Of a DNA stretch of 64,000 nt, positions 12,101-25,122 are shown one piece after another. How positions within the stretch are numbered: the stretch's first letter is position 1; every line of letters begins with the position of its first letter. A program made the position numbers and the translations under genes. The notes under the pieces are model-generated. The model saw nothing but the letters and a program-made list of their open reading frames with translations. It was not told where the DNA came from and searched no databases. This DNA comes from Conus ventricosus (Eukaryota; Mollusca; Gastropoda; Neogastropoda; Conidae). The stretch lies in contig CM031595.1 in NCBI GenBank assembly GCA_018398815.1, positions 139,627,679-139,691,678 of the forward strand, in the 5' to 3' direction.

Positions 12101-14095
12101 GAAGTGATGACATCTTAGGTGTTCTTGCATGTTTACACAGTATATTTAATGTTAAACTACAAAATGTTTTCATTACAAGATTGGGATGAGGGTACAGTGG
12201 AGGGAGGAGGGGGAAGAGTTATGTGTGCTGCCTGTCTGTGGGAGAGATCCAGCCTTTGAAAACGCACAATAATGCTCCTCCTTGCTTAGTCATTGTTCAT
12301 AGTTCACCTTGATTCAGTTTGTTTAGGGTTCAACGTCAGTCTTTGTGATGGGCATGGTCCCGTTTTAGAACAATTGATTGGTTTTAGAAATGACCAATAC
12401 TATAGTGGCCACGCAGTAAACAGGACAGTCTTCCATGCAATGACATTGATTTCTTGTTTCCACATGCATGAGAATTTTTTCTCTTAAAAACAGGTTTTAG
12501 CCTCTGCTGTTGTCAGCAGATCTCTTTTCAAGATCAGCAGGTGGCTGTGCATACATGATTCACAGTTAGTGTGCTAATACTAATTGTGGTCATAACATGT
12601 GTTGATTATATAAGGTTCACATACTAGGAGAGGTGATAGAAATAAATTCCTTTCAGCTGATTCTGTCCTTGAGAGTGAATCATGTAAGGATCTTTGAACA
12701 AAAGTTGCACTTCATCAGAAATATCAGATTTGGCTTGGGTCAGTGCATTCAGTTTGCAAGGATGTAAAGAATCTCATTTAAATATGTGTTATAACTTCCC
12801 TTCCTCTGGAGAAGTGCGAGTGCAAAAATGGTTGTTCATTCAAGTGCAAAGAGATGGATGTGTGTTCTTTAGACAATTTTCAGTGTTAGAAATTATTTAT
12901 TTGTTTAGTATTTTTATGGGTAGCAGTATTTGAAGAAGAAAATTCTAAATTGCATTATTGTCATGTCTCAGAACATCAACACCACCACCATTCCATTCCC
13001 ACTCCATCCCGTCTGTGCTTTTAAGATGTGTTTATGACATTGTGTTTGTGTGCGTGCAGGTGCGTGTGTTTATGTGCATCGGTTTTTAATCATAAGAATA
13101 TTGTGTAATTGTGGGTTCATGAGTAATTGCTGCACAAAAGCGTAAGTGTGGTTATGATCTTTATTATTGGAAGTTTGGGCCGGCATTCAGACTAGTACCA
13201 AATAATGTACATTAGTTTACACTTTAAAATATTTTTTTTAATTGACATGTTTTACTCACCTGTGTGGCTGATTAGTGTGGATGTTGTGGTGATGGTGATA
13301 AATGTAGGTGGATCCTTTTGCCCATCATAGTTACCAAGTGAATGTTTCCCATTCCAATGTATTTTCCTAAATATTTTTGCCATTTGTATGAGTCTCATGA
13401 AAGGCTGATATTTAAAGTAAAAAGTCCATGAGTGTGTTCTGAAGGCTGACATACAGTTAATGACTGGATACATTAAGAAGATACATCAGCAAAAGCTTTT
13501 TTTCTTTAATTCAAAGAGCAATTATCATACTTGCCATTTGCCTGAAGAAGACCAAATGGGACAGCCTGATGACCAGGGCAGGGGAGAGGGGTAAATGATG
13601 AACACCTGTGAAAAGTGAATAAACCAGGGTGCATTGACATTTTCAGGTGACAAGGCCATCCATATTTTTCCCCCACAAATTTTGATTGGAGCGTTTTGTA
13701 TTCTGAAGTGCCCTCTGTGTGTAAATAAGGTGACATGGCTTATAAACTAATTTCAGTGTCTGCATCAGTTCAGGTCAGATAGGTGGTTCTTTGTGCATGT
13801 TAGTTCAGTTTGCCACAGCAGTGCATGTCTTGGCTCTCAGCTGTTAAGCATGATCACATCTGACTGTTTGAATTCATCATGCTAAACATGCACACTACGC
13901 GAATAAACAGTACATTTCCTATGAAATTAAACTAAGTCACAATATGATTGTTGTTGCTGAGGGTAATAAACAGCAACCTAGCAGCAGTGTCAAAGTACAT
14001 ATGCTGTTTTAATGCTGTAAATATTAGTGACAAATAATCACAGAGCCAAAGTACAGGTGTTGTAGGAAAGGCATGGTGATGAATAGTACTGAAGT
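9165..14095 (+). other. Region downstream of IRE1 stop, probable 3'UTR and flank
   Basis: T- and G-rich on the + strand with no coding exon recognised. The first canonical AATAAA on this strand is at 10676-10681. Further ones occur at about 12641, 13617 and 13902. It contains a (GT)n tract near 9257, a SINE fragment (10268-10460), and a 38-bp direct repeat copied at 10629-10666 and 10710-10747. How far the IRE1 3'UTR runs cannot be fixed from sequence alone. Confidence 0.4.
10268..10460 (+). mobile_element. Diverged tRNA-derived SINE fragment
   Basis: Contains GGTCTGTGGTTCATGTC, resembling a pol III B box, then CTTTCAGATGAGAC and a body (GTGTGCAACTCACATTTGGG) that resembles common invertebrate tRNA-SINE bodies. 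The element at 17001 shares the GATGAGAC block. The A box is poorly preserved. Confidence 0.4.
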
Positions 14096-14915
14096 CATAG
14101 CTGCCAACTGTTACGGGAAAACCGGGACATATAGTTTTTTTTAAATTTGTCCCTATTTTCGTTGTTTGCTGAAAAAATTCCGGTTTACAAGTTTTCAAAA
14201 AAAAAAAAAAGAAGAAAAAAAAAGCCCAAAATGAAATAAAAGAACGTTTGGCAACTGGTCCGACTGAACAGAAATCGTAAACTCGGAAGTCAGCATGAAA
14301 GGGGCATAACTAGGCCCATTCCGCGCATGCGCATAGCTGCTGTTCAAATAGTCAACATGGCGTCTTCAAGTGGTAGCACGGAGAAAACCACAAAACCTAA
14401 ACGATTCCAGCGGTATCTGCCAGCTTATAAAGACAAGTTTCCATGGGTCACTTCTTGCCCTTCAAAGGGTGAAAAGTTTGCTTTCTGCACCGTGTGTCGA
14501 TGTCCGGTGAATATTTCACATGGGGGAAGAAATGATCTGGCCGATCACGAGAAGACCACGAAACACACAAAAAACAACGAAGCTGAGGAATCGGCAGCCG
14601 TCAAAAACACTCCGTCAATCTTCACATATTTTGTGTGTTTTGTATATTAATCTATAGAAAAAAATATGGTGGCTACCTACACAAGAGGCTTTTTTTTACA
14701 CAAAATATTGCATTGTATGCAACATACTAATATGCATGCTTTGATATGGTTTAATAATAGGCTTGTTTTTGATTAGTTTTCCTATCAGGAGATGAAAAAT
14801 ATGCCTGTCAGAGTGTAAAAAAGGCTTCAGCTGATCAGGAGGGGGGCCAGCCCCCTCCCGAACCCACCCCCCGTGAGGTGTTACTCTTTTTGACTCTGGG
14901 AGGTTGGCAGCTATG
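14096..14915 (+). mobile_element. hAT-type DNA transposon, 820 bp, non-autonomous
   Basis: Perfect 13-bp terminal inverted repeats, CATAGCTGCCAAC at 14096-14108 and GTTGGCAGCTATG at 14903-14915. These are flanked directly by the repeated hexamer TGAAGT (14090-14095 and 14916-14921). hAT elements normally duplicate 8 bp, so the hexamer may be an 8-bp duplication with two changed bases. The interior holds a BED-like zinc-finger ORF but no transposase core, plus a GC-rich near-hairpin at about 14839-14870. The element looks like a deletion derivative that kept the first exon of a hAT transposase gene. Confidence 0.8.
14357..14650 (+). CDS. BED/TTF-type zinc-finger ORF inside the hAT element
   Basis: About 97 codons from the ATG at 14357, which has a better context (GTCAACATGG) than the in-frame ATG at 14327. 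A basic N-terminus is followed by KDKFPWVTSC, FAFCTVCRCPVNISHGG, DLADHEKTTKHTKNN, then an acidic stretch and a hydrophobic end. The C-x2-C and H-x4-H spacing with an aromatic patch ahead is the zinc-binding N-terminal domain of hAT-related transposases and of host genes derived from them. The DDE and dimerisation regions are absent, so it could only be a DNA-binding fragment. The final YFVCFVY probably reads past a lost splice donor. Whether it is expressed is unknown. Confidence 0.6.
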   Translation: MASSSGSTEKTTKPKRFQRYLPAYKDKFPWVTSCPSKGEKFAFCTVCRCPVNISHGGRNDLADHEKTTKHTKNNEAEESAAVKNTPSIFTYFVCFVY

Positions 14916-15330
14916 TGAAGTACACGCTCTGTTTGAATGGCATGTTGATCAGTAGCTATACTGTCAGTATATATATACTATGCTATACAGAGGCACTGTT
15001 GAGCTTTAGGCTAAGTACACATGCTGCCTGAATGGCATGAATTGATGATCAATAGCGACACAGTCATTCTGAATATATTAGTACACATGCTGTTTGAATG
15101 GCATGGATGATTGAAAAAATACAGTCAGTTGTGGTGCTATGAAGTACATGCATTATTTGAAAGGCACTGATGATCAACAATGATAGTCATGATCACAGTG
15201 CTAAAGTACACACAATGTTTCCATGTTAAGATGATTAACAACTTTAGCCAGTAGCAGTGCCTAAGTATACAGTTTGAATGGTATGGATGATCGCAAGCAA
15301 AGTACACATACCTCTTGCATGACATAGAAT

Positions 15331-16830
15331 TTAGGTCATACCATTTGAAGTGAAACAAAACAGTAATTCAATTTGTGTTGAAACAATTTGATTGTTCAGG
15401 AATTGAAAAATTAAGGAGTTTAGCTCAGACTTGTCCCGAAAGCAGAAGGTTCAGATTGCCCTCAGGATTGAGCTGAAGACTTTTTTCAGATGGCAGATTC
15501 GGGCAACTTGTATTAAAAGAAATCCTTGAATGGGTGAAACTGATTTTTCTTTGTAACTACGTAATGTGCCTTGCATTTCAAAGCATTTTTCTGAAAATTA
15601 TAGAGTGTCACTTCAGGTTTGTTGGTGTTTTTTTCAATAGGTTTCTTTCATTTCATTCATCCTTTTGAGAACACTACAAATCCCAAGTAATGTTTGCTCT
15701 CTGAAGTTGGCAGTCATCATCTCTCTTGTTTTAGGAGCCTTTTTTTCTGGCAAATTTACATGATTAAAACAAACGGAAAATCCATTGAAATGGGAAAATT
15801 TGTGATGTGATCATTTGTAAAAGTGGTAGCCACTGTTGTTTGAAATGTTATGTTGTCCAGCTTGGAAACAGTTACAGTAAAATAACTTGTGCCAAGCTTA
15901 CATGTTTTGAAACAGGAGATAAATTAAGATTGTAACAGTCCTTATCACGGGCACTGAAGTATTATCATTGGTGTTTTAAATGTTTTTCATATTGATATGC
16001 ATACTTGTTGGTTTTATCAAAGATTTTTACCATTTGATGTCTACCTTCATCGAAAAATCATGTTTTAAGAATTGCTACTTCATACACACATTCCATATGT
16101 TTTAATGTTCTGTGATTTTATGGAAGAGGTTTGTCGAATGCATTTCTAATGTGGCACAATGTACTGCAAATGGAACATGACTGAAACTGAAATGTGGTCC
16201 CATGGTGTAATGATGCAGTATGCTTAGTTTGTCTTGGCCCATTAGTGGTCTGTTGTCCTTCCTGCATAGTCATGTTACTGGAGGGGATTTAAAACATCTA
16301 ATGAAATCAGTCTTGTCCACCTATCCACTTTCCCCTCCTAGAAGCAGGGAAAATAAATGTAAAAACAAGTGTTTTATTAAGTGGTGGTCATGTAAGGGAG
16401 TTGAAAAAACATTCAGCTTATTCATAAATCATGCTGAACATGAAATGGGGGGGGGGGGGGGGGGATGTCAGTTGTGATGCTGTATAAGTAGAAGTGATGG
16501 TGCATTCAAGCTGCTTGTTAAGAAAAAAAAAGAATGTAACAAGGTATCTTCATTAAAAAAAAAAACACTTTCATGAACATGGCATTGAATACTTTTAAAA
16601 TCTTATAAAAACTACTTGATAAAACATAAATCAAGCATATTTTAAAAGTATTTCAGAGAAACTTTTACAAAAAGCATGACAGTTCAGTTCTGTAATTTTG
16701 TTTGAATTGTTACATTATTGAGATGATTTGAACACATGGCAGGTCGGACTTGTCTCATATTTTCGTAACTTTTCTATCAACACGGACAAGATAAATTGGT
16801 GTTTTGACAAGAAATAAAATGTATATATTG
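15331..16830 (+). other. AT-rich region without recognised genes
   Basis: T-rich on the + strand. It contains an 18-base poly-G run (16447-16464) and a candidate poly(A) signal AATAAA at 16813-16818. It may belong to the distal IRE1 transcript. Nothing else was recognised. Confidence 0.3.
16813..16818 (+). terminator. Candidate distal poly(A) signal on the + strand
   Basis: AATAAA in the sequence GAAATAAAATGTATATATTG, just before the point where strand composition flips. A use as the IRE1 end is inference from position only. Confidence 0.25.
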
Positions 16831-17000
16831 ACCAACTAAAGATTTGTTTGTTTGGGTGCATGTCTGTAAGTTATGCGACCACCCTCCTTCTCTTCCCTCA
16901 TTACCAAGCATCTTCCCTGTCACTTCTCTTTTACACTCACTCACTCATGAACAACAACTGAACACATGCATGACATATGTATTCATTCAGTCATATGTAT

Positions 17001-17240
17001 GGGGCGTGGATGGCCTAGCAAGTAGTGTGTTGCATGTTTGTCAAAGGTCTGGAGTTGAATTTCCACTTGAGACAGCTAGGTTTGAAGGCTCTTCAGAGTT
17101 GATATCTGTGCAGAGTCCAATTCCCTCCGAGTCCTTTGGATGAGACTTATGAACCACAGCCCAGGAGTGAAAGCATTTTTTTAAAAAAGATCGTTCATGC
17201 ATGTTCATTCCCGCTATTGTGTGCCTGTGGGACGGATGAC
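17001..17240 (+). mobile_element. Diverged tRNA-derived SINE
   Basis: Starts GGGGCGTGGATGGCCTAGCA, an A-box-like head, followed about 45 bp later by GGTCTGGAGTTGAATTTCC, a B-box-like motif. The body shares the CTTTGGATGAGAC block with the fragment at 10.3 kb. It lies between the two convergent transcription units. Confidence 0.55.
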
Positions 17241-17455
17241 ACCAAAATGATTTTAATTAAACACATGCACACTGTGTCATGTTTAGTACTGTCCTGAAGG
17301 CTGAATGTGGCGATCTTAAATGGGGGGGATTAAAAACGATTGCTTATGTAAAAAATTCACCCATGCTGAACATCAAAATTCTACCTGGGCATGAAGAAAG
17401 AAAGAAAGAATCGGTGGGCATGGAGAGAAAAACGCACATAAATAATCAATACAGT

Positions 17456-17461
17456 TTATTT
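17456..17461 (-). terminator. Candidate poly(A) signal on the - strand
   Basis: TTTATT on the + strand, AATAAA on the - strand, at the left border of the A/C-rich block that runs to the ASB gene. Other copies of the hexamer lie between here and the gene, so the assignment is tentative. Confidence 0.25.
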
Positions 17462-20400
17462 CAATAATGGATTTCTGAATGACAAAGTAAGGATATTTAT
17501 ATACCAGCAGGTACACTTGTAGACACTTGAGTACAGAACAGACCCAACCATGGCAACAAAACTGTCAACACTGTACATTGCAGTATGCACAGAAAAGTAC
17601 AAATATAATATTCCATTGAAGAAACTTTCTACCTCACCAAACATGGCAGCAACCCATCCACTTCAAACTTAAAAGAAGAAAGCAAAAGAACACTACTAAA
17701 ATATCTCGATAAGCACTTCTGCTACAGAGAAGATCTTTCAACGGGCATCACAAGCTTTAACCACTACACTTAGCACACACAGGCAGTATTCACTGGTCAA
17801 GCAAACAATCAACAGCTTCAATATGTATATGTTTCATGTGTACAAGATTAATTGGCCCAGGCATGCATGCACTCAGGAAACGTGGAGCCCTGCAGACAGG
17901 CAGCTCTGTTAGTGGCGCATAAAAAAGTGAAAGATAATGGCAATTTTCTTTCATGAACACACAACTGGGACTTGTATCAAACAGCACCAAGCCTTCCATA
18001 AAAATGGTCTACCAACTAGTTTATCAAAAGCTGCAATCTCACAGACTGGTTACTTCTGAATACACATTTTTTGGCATTAATAATTCATCATGTAAATGCA
18101 GTGTGTGTGCGCGCGTGTGCATGCTGTGTGTGTGTGTGTGTGTGTACAAAGTCCAACAGGAGAGAAAGACTGTGTGATTGTGGTTGAAAGAAGGTAGCCA
18201 GCAAGTGTCTGTTTTTGTCTACATTAACAATGGTTTGCGAAGCACAGCATTAACAAAGCACCTGTGAACATGAGAAAGTGACATTCTGTTGACAGGTTTG
18301 TTTACACATTGTCACAGTTTCACAAAACAAGATCAGCTGATCCTTAAAATAATTGCACAGTGCTTTGATTACGTAAATAAACAACAACAAAATCCACTGG
18401 ATTAAATCATGCACAATACAATAATGTCTCATGCGACAATTGGTTCCCCCATCCCTGCCCATCCCTAATCTCACCAGTTCTACTCCTCCAGCACAAACCA
18501 AATGTAAGCAAAGAATAAGTGCAAACAGACATCTTACCCAGAATCTTGACAAACCAAGAAAAGGATTCTGAATGGAGATGAAAATACTCTTTTAAACTCA
18601 GATTACAAAAACAATGAGATGTTGCCATGTCATTTGCATTATTGCCAATCAAGTCAGAAATATGCTGAAAAGGATCCCATGCCTCTGACAGGACAGGAAC
18701 TTTACACAGATGCTTGACTACATAATTTTCTTTATATAAACCTCTGTTTTAAATGACCAAAGATGTGCTCAAATAGCTGTGTTTTTGTGGCAGCTTTATT
18801 CTTTGCTTAATTATGGTCAATTTAAGCTCACATATAGACTCACTGTTTTCATTAAATTCACTCTCATTTGTGGGTACTAAGCATCTCTAAATAACATCAA
18901 AGCTGATTGATCAAAACTTTGAAAATCAATGGTTTTGGTTCTACCCTTTATAGAATACCTAGGAAAATATGTAACTAACTTAAACACACACTTTGGGTAT
19001 CTTCTTGTTGAAAAATCATGCAAACAAAGCAAAATATGAACATCATTCTGGGGAGGTGGTGGAGGGTGGTGGTAGCAGTGGTGGGGAAACAAACACTTTT
19101 TCTTCAACCTAGGGTTTTGAATGATATGAAGCAAAGAAAAAACATACATTCTTTCTCTTGATTTTAAATACCTTTCAAGATTGTGTGTTTTATGTAACAT
19201 GCTTCAAAGACTGCATATTTGTTTTACAGCTCTTACCAGCAGATTTCAAACCCTCTTTTCTTGGGATCAATTACAATTTTTTTTTTTAGTAAAGTTTTTC
19301 TATTTTTCTCCAAATATGTCAAAATGAGACACAGGGTTTCTGATGATCTGTGACCCTTTTTTTTTTTTTTTTTTTACACATGATTGACTGACTTGACACT
19401 TCCAGTTCTAGGTGATCACATGTCTATTCTTATTCATCTTGCTTTTTGTTCTACTTACATTTAATTGCTCTCCTTCATCTGCTAAGTCTTGTCCATAAGC
19501 ATCTTCTCCCAACTTTTTTTTAGCTTTTTATTCTTTCACATTATTCTATCTAGCTTTAAACTCGGCCCACTGTGGTCCCCTAGCTAAGATGTGATGTATG
19601 AACCAGGCTTCCATGATGAAACTGAAATTTATGCTTTACTAGACCAGGAATTCTGTTGACCATTTCCTGATAACATACTTTATTCTCCTCTATTGTCACT
19701 GAACAGCACAAAGACAGATTGGTAAAATGTGAATAAATCTAGTTATCAGTGCTTTTAAAGAAAACAAAAACAAAAAAACAAACAAAAAAAAACCCTTGTA
19801 AACAAAAAAACATAGCTCTCACAGTTGACATCCACAATGGATATATGAAGAATTCATGCACAACACTCAGACATGAACACCACCAATATGTACTCAAAAA
19901 CAGTTCTCAAACAAAAATCACTGAACAACATACATCTCTCTCAGAAAGGCTAAAGACCAAAAAATTTGCCAGAAACTTATTCCTTAAACTTTTGGCTGAC
20001 ATGATTTCTTCTGCTCTTTTACTCACACACACAGAGATCTTTCATTTCATATCATTTTTTCAGTCTGTGTGAAGCATATGTGTGAGAAAGACAGATTACT
20101 CAAATATCAAACCATAAAAAGATTCTAAATACATTCAAAATCATATGTAACTTAACACGAGCTTAGGCACCATACACATAATGGTGGTTTTCAGAAATGT
20201 TGCGCAGCTTTCAACACAAATACAGTATTTCAGTATGTTATCAGGTTGAATCATTTAGTTGGACTTAACGATTTATTGAGTGTATTTGCATGAACATTTG
20301 TCACATCACACAGACAAAAAGCAACAAGCAGCATATAAATACAACACAGCGGCTGCTTACAACATCAACCCTCTTATTGCTGCTTCAGTCTCACATGAAA

Positions 20401-22300
20401 ATGTAAGATCCCCCTCCTGACTTCTGTCACTGTGGACAACAGCTCTCTGACACCGTCTCAAGATTTTAAGCTGCTGTAAGAATGAAACAGGCATGTCTGT
20501 AAATCATATAATTCTCAAGCAACAAGAGAGAGAGAGAGAGAGAACAGAGTCTGCCTTTGCTCTCTAAAGTATTTGGTGGTTCTGAGATACAATGCTGAAA
20601 TTTTTTCCTCTTATTCTGAGAAATGTCATCCCTTTAACATATTAACATGATGTGAGGATTTTCTCAGCGGATGACTCGTTGAATGGCAATGCGCTGCAAT
20701 AGTACTCCCAGCAGGCAATCAGACAAGAGAAGTTGTGAGAATGAATGCAACAGTCATATTAAACATCACTGGGACCAATGTCTCCCACGGATTCTCAATC
20801 AGCGGTATGTGAGTGCGCATTCAGTCCCTCCTACATCATAGGTCATGAATTGCAAAGCAGTAACAGTTGAATTCATTAGTTCACTTGCATCTCTCTGTAG
20901 GTTGCAGGAAACTGAGATGAAGTAATGATTTTGGTTGTACACCATTTTCAACTCCACCACAGAAATACAATATGATTAGTTTGGCTTTTGAAACAATAAT
21001 ACAATTAAAAAGGAAATAACTCGGAGTTACTTGTCAGGTTTAGGTTTTCTCACAAAAATCATGTGACATGAAACGACTCCTGTCTAATCGCAGTGTTTAT
21101 TACAAGTTCTGGGTTGACAGTGTAAACATATATTGATGAAAACGCTTCGATACAACACTAAACCTTGTACCACTTTTTCTCAGGAAAGATGATCCCCTTA
21201 ACAAAAACTGGTGAGAACGCTTACCAGCAATAAAGAGAGAGTGATTATCAAAAATATAAACATCTCATTTTGAAAGTCTGATTTACCCATCCTACATGCA
21301 GACATACCTACACAATTCAACTGAAAGCTATACAACATACATTTTATCACTACAGGACACTGGTCCACATCTTTCTGACTGATATGAATGCACGCTCATA
21401 AAAAATGTATTATTTGCACCATAATCTCATGACCTGTAACAAAAATGCACAGACATAATGTATAGATACGTATCACACGCATGCACAGAAATACACTACA
21501 ACAGTGCTGCAATACATTTGTAGATATGAAACTTTTGCTGCTGTCAAAAATTAAAAAAATTAAAAATTAAAATAAAACTACTTATGCGACAAACATTCCA
21601 CACAATGGAAACGAAATAAGTCATCTTTCAATATTCATGGCAAAACATAATCATTCATAGCAATTCATATAAATTTGGTAACTGGGCAATCTTATACTAA
21701 CAATAACAATACAACTAATCTGCCCATATCTTTCTGCCTATTCTAAAAAAAGAAAGTTACTGTGTACCATTTCAAGTCAGTAAATCAGTAAACAAACATG
21801 CATGCACACACACTCATGCAAGCACATGCATGCACATACACCTTCAGTTTGCTGTACTATAGTCCAGCCGAGCCCTCACACTGAGCCCTCTTGGGGCTGT
21901 CACCACACAGAAAAAAAATTCAAATATCTCTGTTTAGGAAAAAAGAAATATACAAAACATAATTATTTACAACAACTTTACTGACATTCATATCTCACAC
22001 ACACACACACACACAAAACCGCACACACACATTCAAAAATATACATAAGAAAGAGAAAAAGAAACACCCGAAGGTGCTGGGGAGGACCAGAGAATACATA
22101 GTTTATGCACAGTACTGCCACAGATTTGCACAGCTGTCCGAATGTTTTGCCGCTGTAAAATTCTTAAGCATACACAAAAAACATAAAAAGAAAAAGTATA
22201 CCTCAAATTTGATAAAAGAATAGGGGACAAACACAACAGCTGAGGAAAAAGCACCCCCCCCCCCCACCCCCACCCCCATCTCCTTTTTTTTCCCTGTCTT
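17462..22300 (-). other. A/C-rich region without recognised exons
   Basis: The + strand is A- and C-rich, as expected if transcription runs leftward. No exon of a known family was found in any frame. It contains (GT)n at about 18107-18145, a poly-T run at 19358-19375, (GA)n at 20525-20543, (CA)n at 21996-22016 and a weak tail fragment of the I/Nimb-like LINE at 21859-21905. Part may be the 3'UTR of the ASB gene. Confidence 0.3.
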
Positions 22301-22620
22301 ATCTTATGTTCTCTCAGTAGCTCACCCTGGCACCCAAACACTGTCTCACCCTGGATCATCCTGTCACAGCATAAGTCCACAAGCAGCAAGCAATTCTTTG
22401 TTGTCATGAAGGTGACCCAAGAGAAGACACTACTACTGAGTCGCTTTGGTGGGGTTTCACTGGTACCCTGATCTGATCACACAAAAAAAACCTCACAGTC
22501 CACTCCCCTCTAAGCCTTACACTGACAATAGTAATTGCATAGTCACAGGGCCAGCATCAGTGAGCATTCCACTGTGGAAGACCCCACCATGTCCATCCAA
22601 CAACTTCCCCATGAACTTGC
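22300..22620 (+). repeat. Unnamed dispersed repeat, copy A
   Basis: Homologous by eye to 26400-26745. Shared stretches include CTGAGTCGCTTTGGTGG / CCGAGTCACTTCGGTGG and TGACAATAGTAATTGCATAG / TGACAATAATTGCTTAG. Flanking blocks (AGAAGACACTAC / GGAGACACTGC and GTCACAGGGCCAGCATCAGT / GTCGCGGAGCCGGCGTGAGT) fall in the same order. No coding potential or ends were identified. Confidence 0.6.
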
Positions 22621-22959
22621 AGACACTACCAACTTCAGACACAAATTCATCGTGTGAATGGGCATGGAGAGAAAATTGAACTGAAGTCAATATGACAACA
22701 GCATGAGGAGCCACAAACTCTGAAATGTTATTTCTATGAGGGTCATGAGGAGTCTGATATTAGATGACAAGGCTGTACTCTAGATCTATACACTTTCTTT
22801 CATAATATTTCCTGTGAAATACTGACAAATGCAGTGCAAGTTTCGAAATTTGAGCAACACTTAGAGATTCCTCCATCACGTGGATGAAACTCTGCTTTGT
22901 GTTGTGTGTAGTTCAAGTCTTCACAAGCCCAAAATACCCTTAACTCTGGGTAAAAATTG

Positions 22960-23060
22960 TCCTGGCTAAACGTCCCTCAAACAAATGCCTCTGATGGAAC
23001 TCAGACCTGTGACCTCATTTTCAGTAAAGCTATCTACTGCACTAAGGCAACTGACACAAG
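22960..23060 (-). mobile_element. Possible SINE head, - strand
   Basis: Read on the - strand, TTGCCTTAGTGCAGTAGATAGC followed by AGGTCTGAGTTCC has the spacing of pol III A and B boxes. It is diverged and without clear ends. Confidence 0.35.
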
Positions 23061-24860
23061 TTCCAATTTCTACCATTATGGCAGATCTCTTCAAATCTTT
23101 CCACTGAACTCACTGTGCAAAATCTGCAACTTCTATTGTATTGTTCTATGAATTTATGAAGGTAAATGTGCTCAGCGTCACTTGGGTACCAAGGTTTTTG
23201 ATAAATCAAGGTGGTGAATCTTGCAGTTCACTATTTAACCTGACAAGAACATCTTTCTAGAGTCAAAAATTGGGCTCATGTGCTGTGGTCATATATTTCT
23301 GCTTGCTCGTGAAACTTGAATACCCCCTGTAAATCTCCAAAGATGAATCCAAACTCTGTAGATGAGATGCTTTCACAAGCTTTTTGATTATCTTAAATAA
23401 AGCATTCATTACAAATAAGAAAGTCTGCAACAGAGACTCACAAGCTACAGGACCACAGCATGAACTGCGGACCATTATCTAAAGGGGAAAGATGCAACGG
23501 TATGGGCATATTTAAGAATATTCTGCCAGGCAACAACTTTCCTACAGAGCACTGTTCTGGAGGGACTATAAAGAGGTAGACAGGAGATGGATGAAAGTGA
23601 ACAGGCCTGTCCTATACCACGACTGGAGAATTGGAACAAATGGAGGACAGTGTCTGGAAGCCGCAAGTGGTGTCTCAAGTATTCCTACCTGAAGCCATAT
23701 GATAGTCAAAGCATGGTGAAAACACTGACAAAAGTAAGACAAATGTAGCTCCTACTAGTCCTTGTGTGTAAGAAATCAGGAAGTTAACTTTAAAAAAATG
23801 TCCAATGGGCTGGCAACAAATTCATATTTTGCATCAGATTAGTTTCATCATTGAAGTAAAGAAACCAATGTCACCAATCAATAATAGATTTTCTGAACAA
23901 CTGGTTCAATAAAGATATATCAGAAGTGCTTTCTGTCATGGAAGTTTTAAGACCATCAGATTTACACAGTTGAACCAAACCACAGTAATGTCAGCACATC
24001 TTCACCTCAAAGAACCTTATCTTGCATGCTTTATCATTTGATCCAGAAGCATGTCTAAAATCAAAGAAGCTCTATGTTTAATATTGCACTGGGCTGGGCA
24101 ACACACCAAGAACAACTCTGAATCACCAGAGGCTGCAGTGGATTTTCCAACCTGTCACAAGACTGAAGCAATATTCTCATTAGATTTAACATAAACAGCT
24201 GATGCTGCACTTCGTTCTGAAGTCACAATATGCTCTTTAAAATAATCCACAAAACACTCCAGGGATAATCTGCAATATGAAAAATACCCCTAGACAAATA
24301 TCTTGAAATCCAATATCAACTGGCCATTATTTAACTTTAAAATTTTGTTGTTTTCTTTCGATATTGCCTCCTAAATTCATTTCTTTTTTATTCAATGATC
24401 AAAATTTAGTATCATAATTAAAAATATGTTATTAAAGTTCAAAACTAAATGACCTTATCACTCAGTCTAATGATCAAGTTGTATCATACATTTTTCAACA
24501 TACCTGAGAGGTGCATCCCAACTTTTGTCAAGGAGAGAGACAGAGATTACAAGTGCACACATGTGTAAGAGTGCATAATAATCAGACACCGGACATCAAA
24601 AGTCTAAAGAAATAAAAAGAGAGAAAAAGAAGTACCAAGTGTCTAAACAATGCATTTCTTCATATCCAAAACCTGCACCAACTCAGAAGCTTGAATTAAC
24701 TTGAATAGCAGATGGAAAGTGTCAGATGGTAATAAGTCTCTAAATACATTAAATAGAAATAAACGCATTCTCCTACATAGAAATAAACACTCTCCAACAA
24801 AACTACAGCAAGTCAACTGCAAAGGATGAATTCATCCAAAAAGAGGAAGATTCTTCTGTT
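23061..24860. other. Region without recognised features
   Basis: AT-rich, A-biased on the + strand. Only short spurious frames were seen. Confidence 0.3.
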
Positions 24861-24863
24861 TGT

Positions 24864-25022
<159 letters not shown>

Positions 25023-25069
25023 CGTGTATATGAGTACATGAATGTGTGGGAGTGTAGTAGTAGTGATTT

Positions 25070-25122
25070 CTATAATAACCCAGCCAACCACAAAGGGCCT
25101 TTTCAAGGGTCTTACCAAGATA
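25070..25122 (-). mobile_element. Tail fragment of the I/Nimb-like LINE
   Basis: The sequence AACCCAGCCAACCACAAAGG followed by GCC..TTTTCAAGGG matches, with changes, the 3' tail at 49505-49550 (AGCCCAGCCGACCGCAAAGG then GCC..ATATCAGGG). No target duplication was found. Confidence 0.5.

Larger units (their letters stand above)
13985..15330. repeat. Diverged tandem array of about 62-bp units, split by a hAT element
   Basis: Units begin with AAGTACACATGCTGTTTGAA-like sequence followed by TGGCATGGATGATCAA. Recognisable starts are at about 13994, 14050, 14918, 15014, 15079, 15145, 15205, 15264 and 15301. Divergence between units is high. The hAT-type element at 14096-14915 sits inside the array, so the array predates it. 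Confidence 0.55.
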
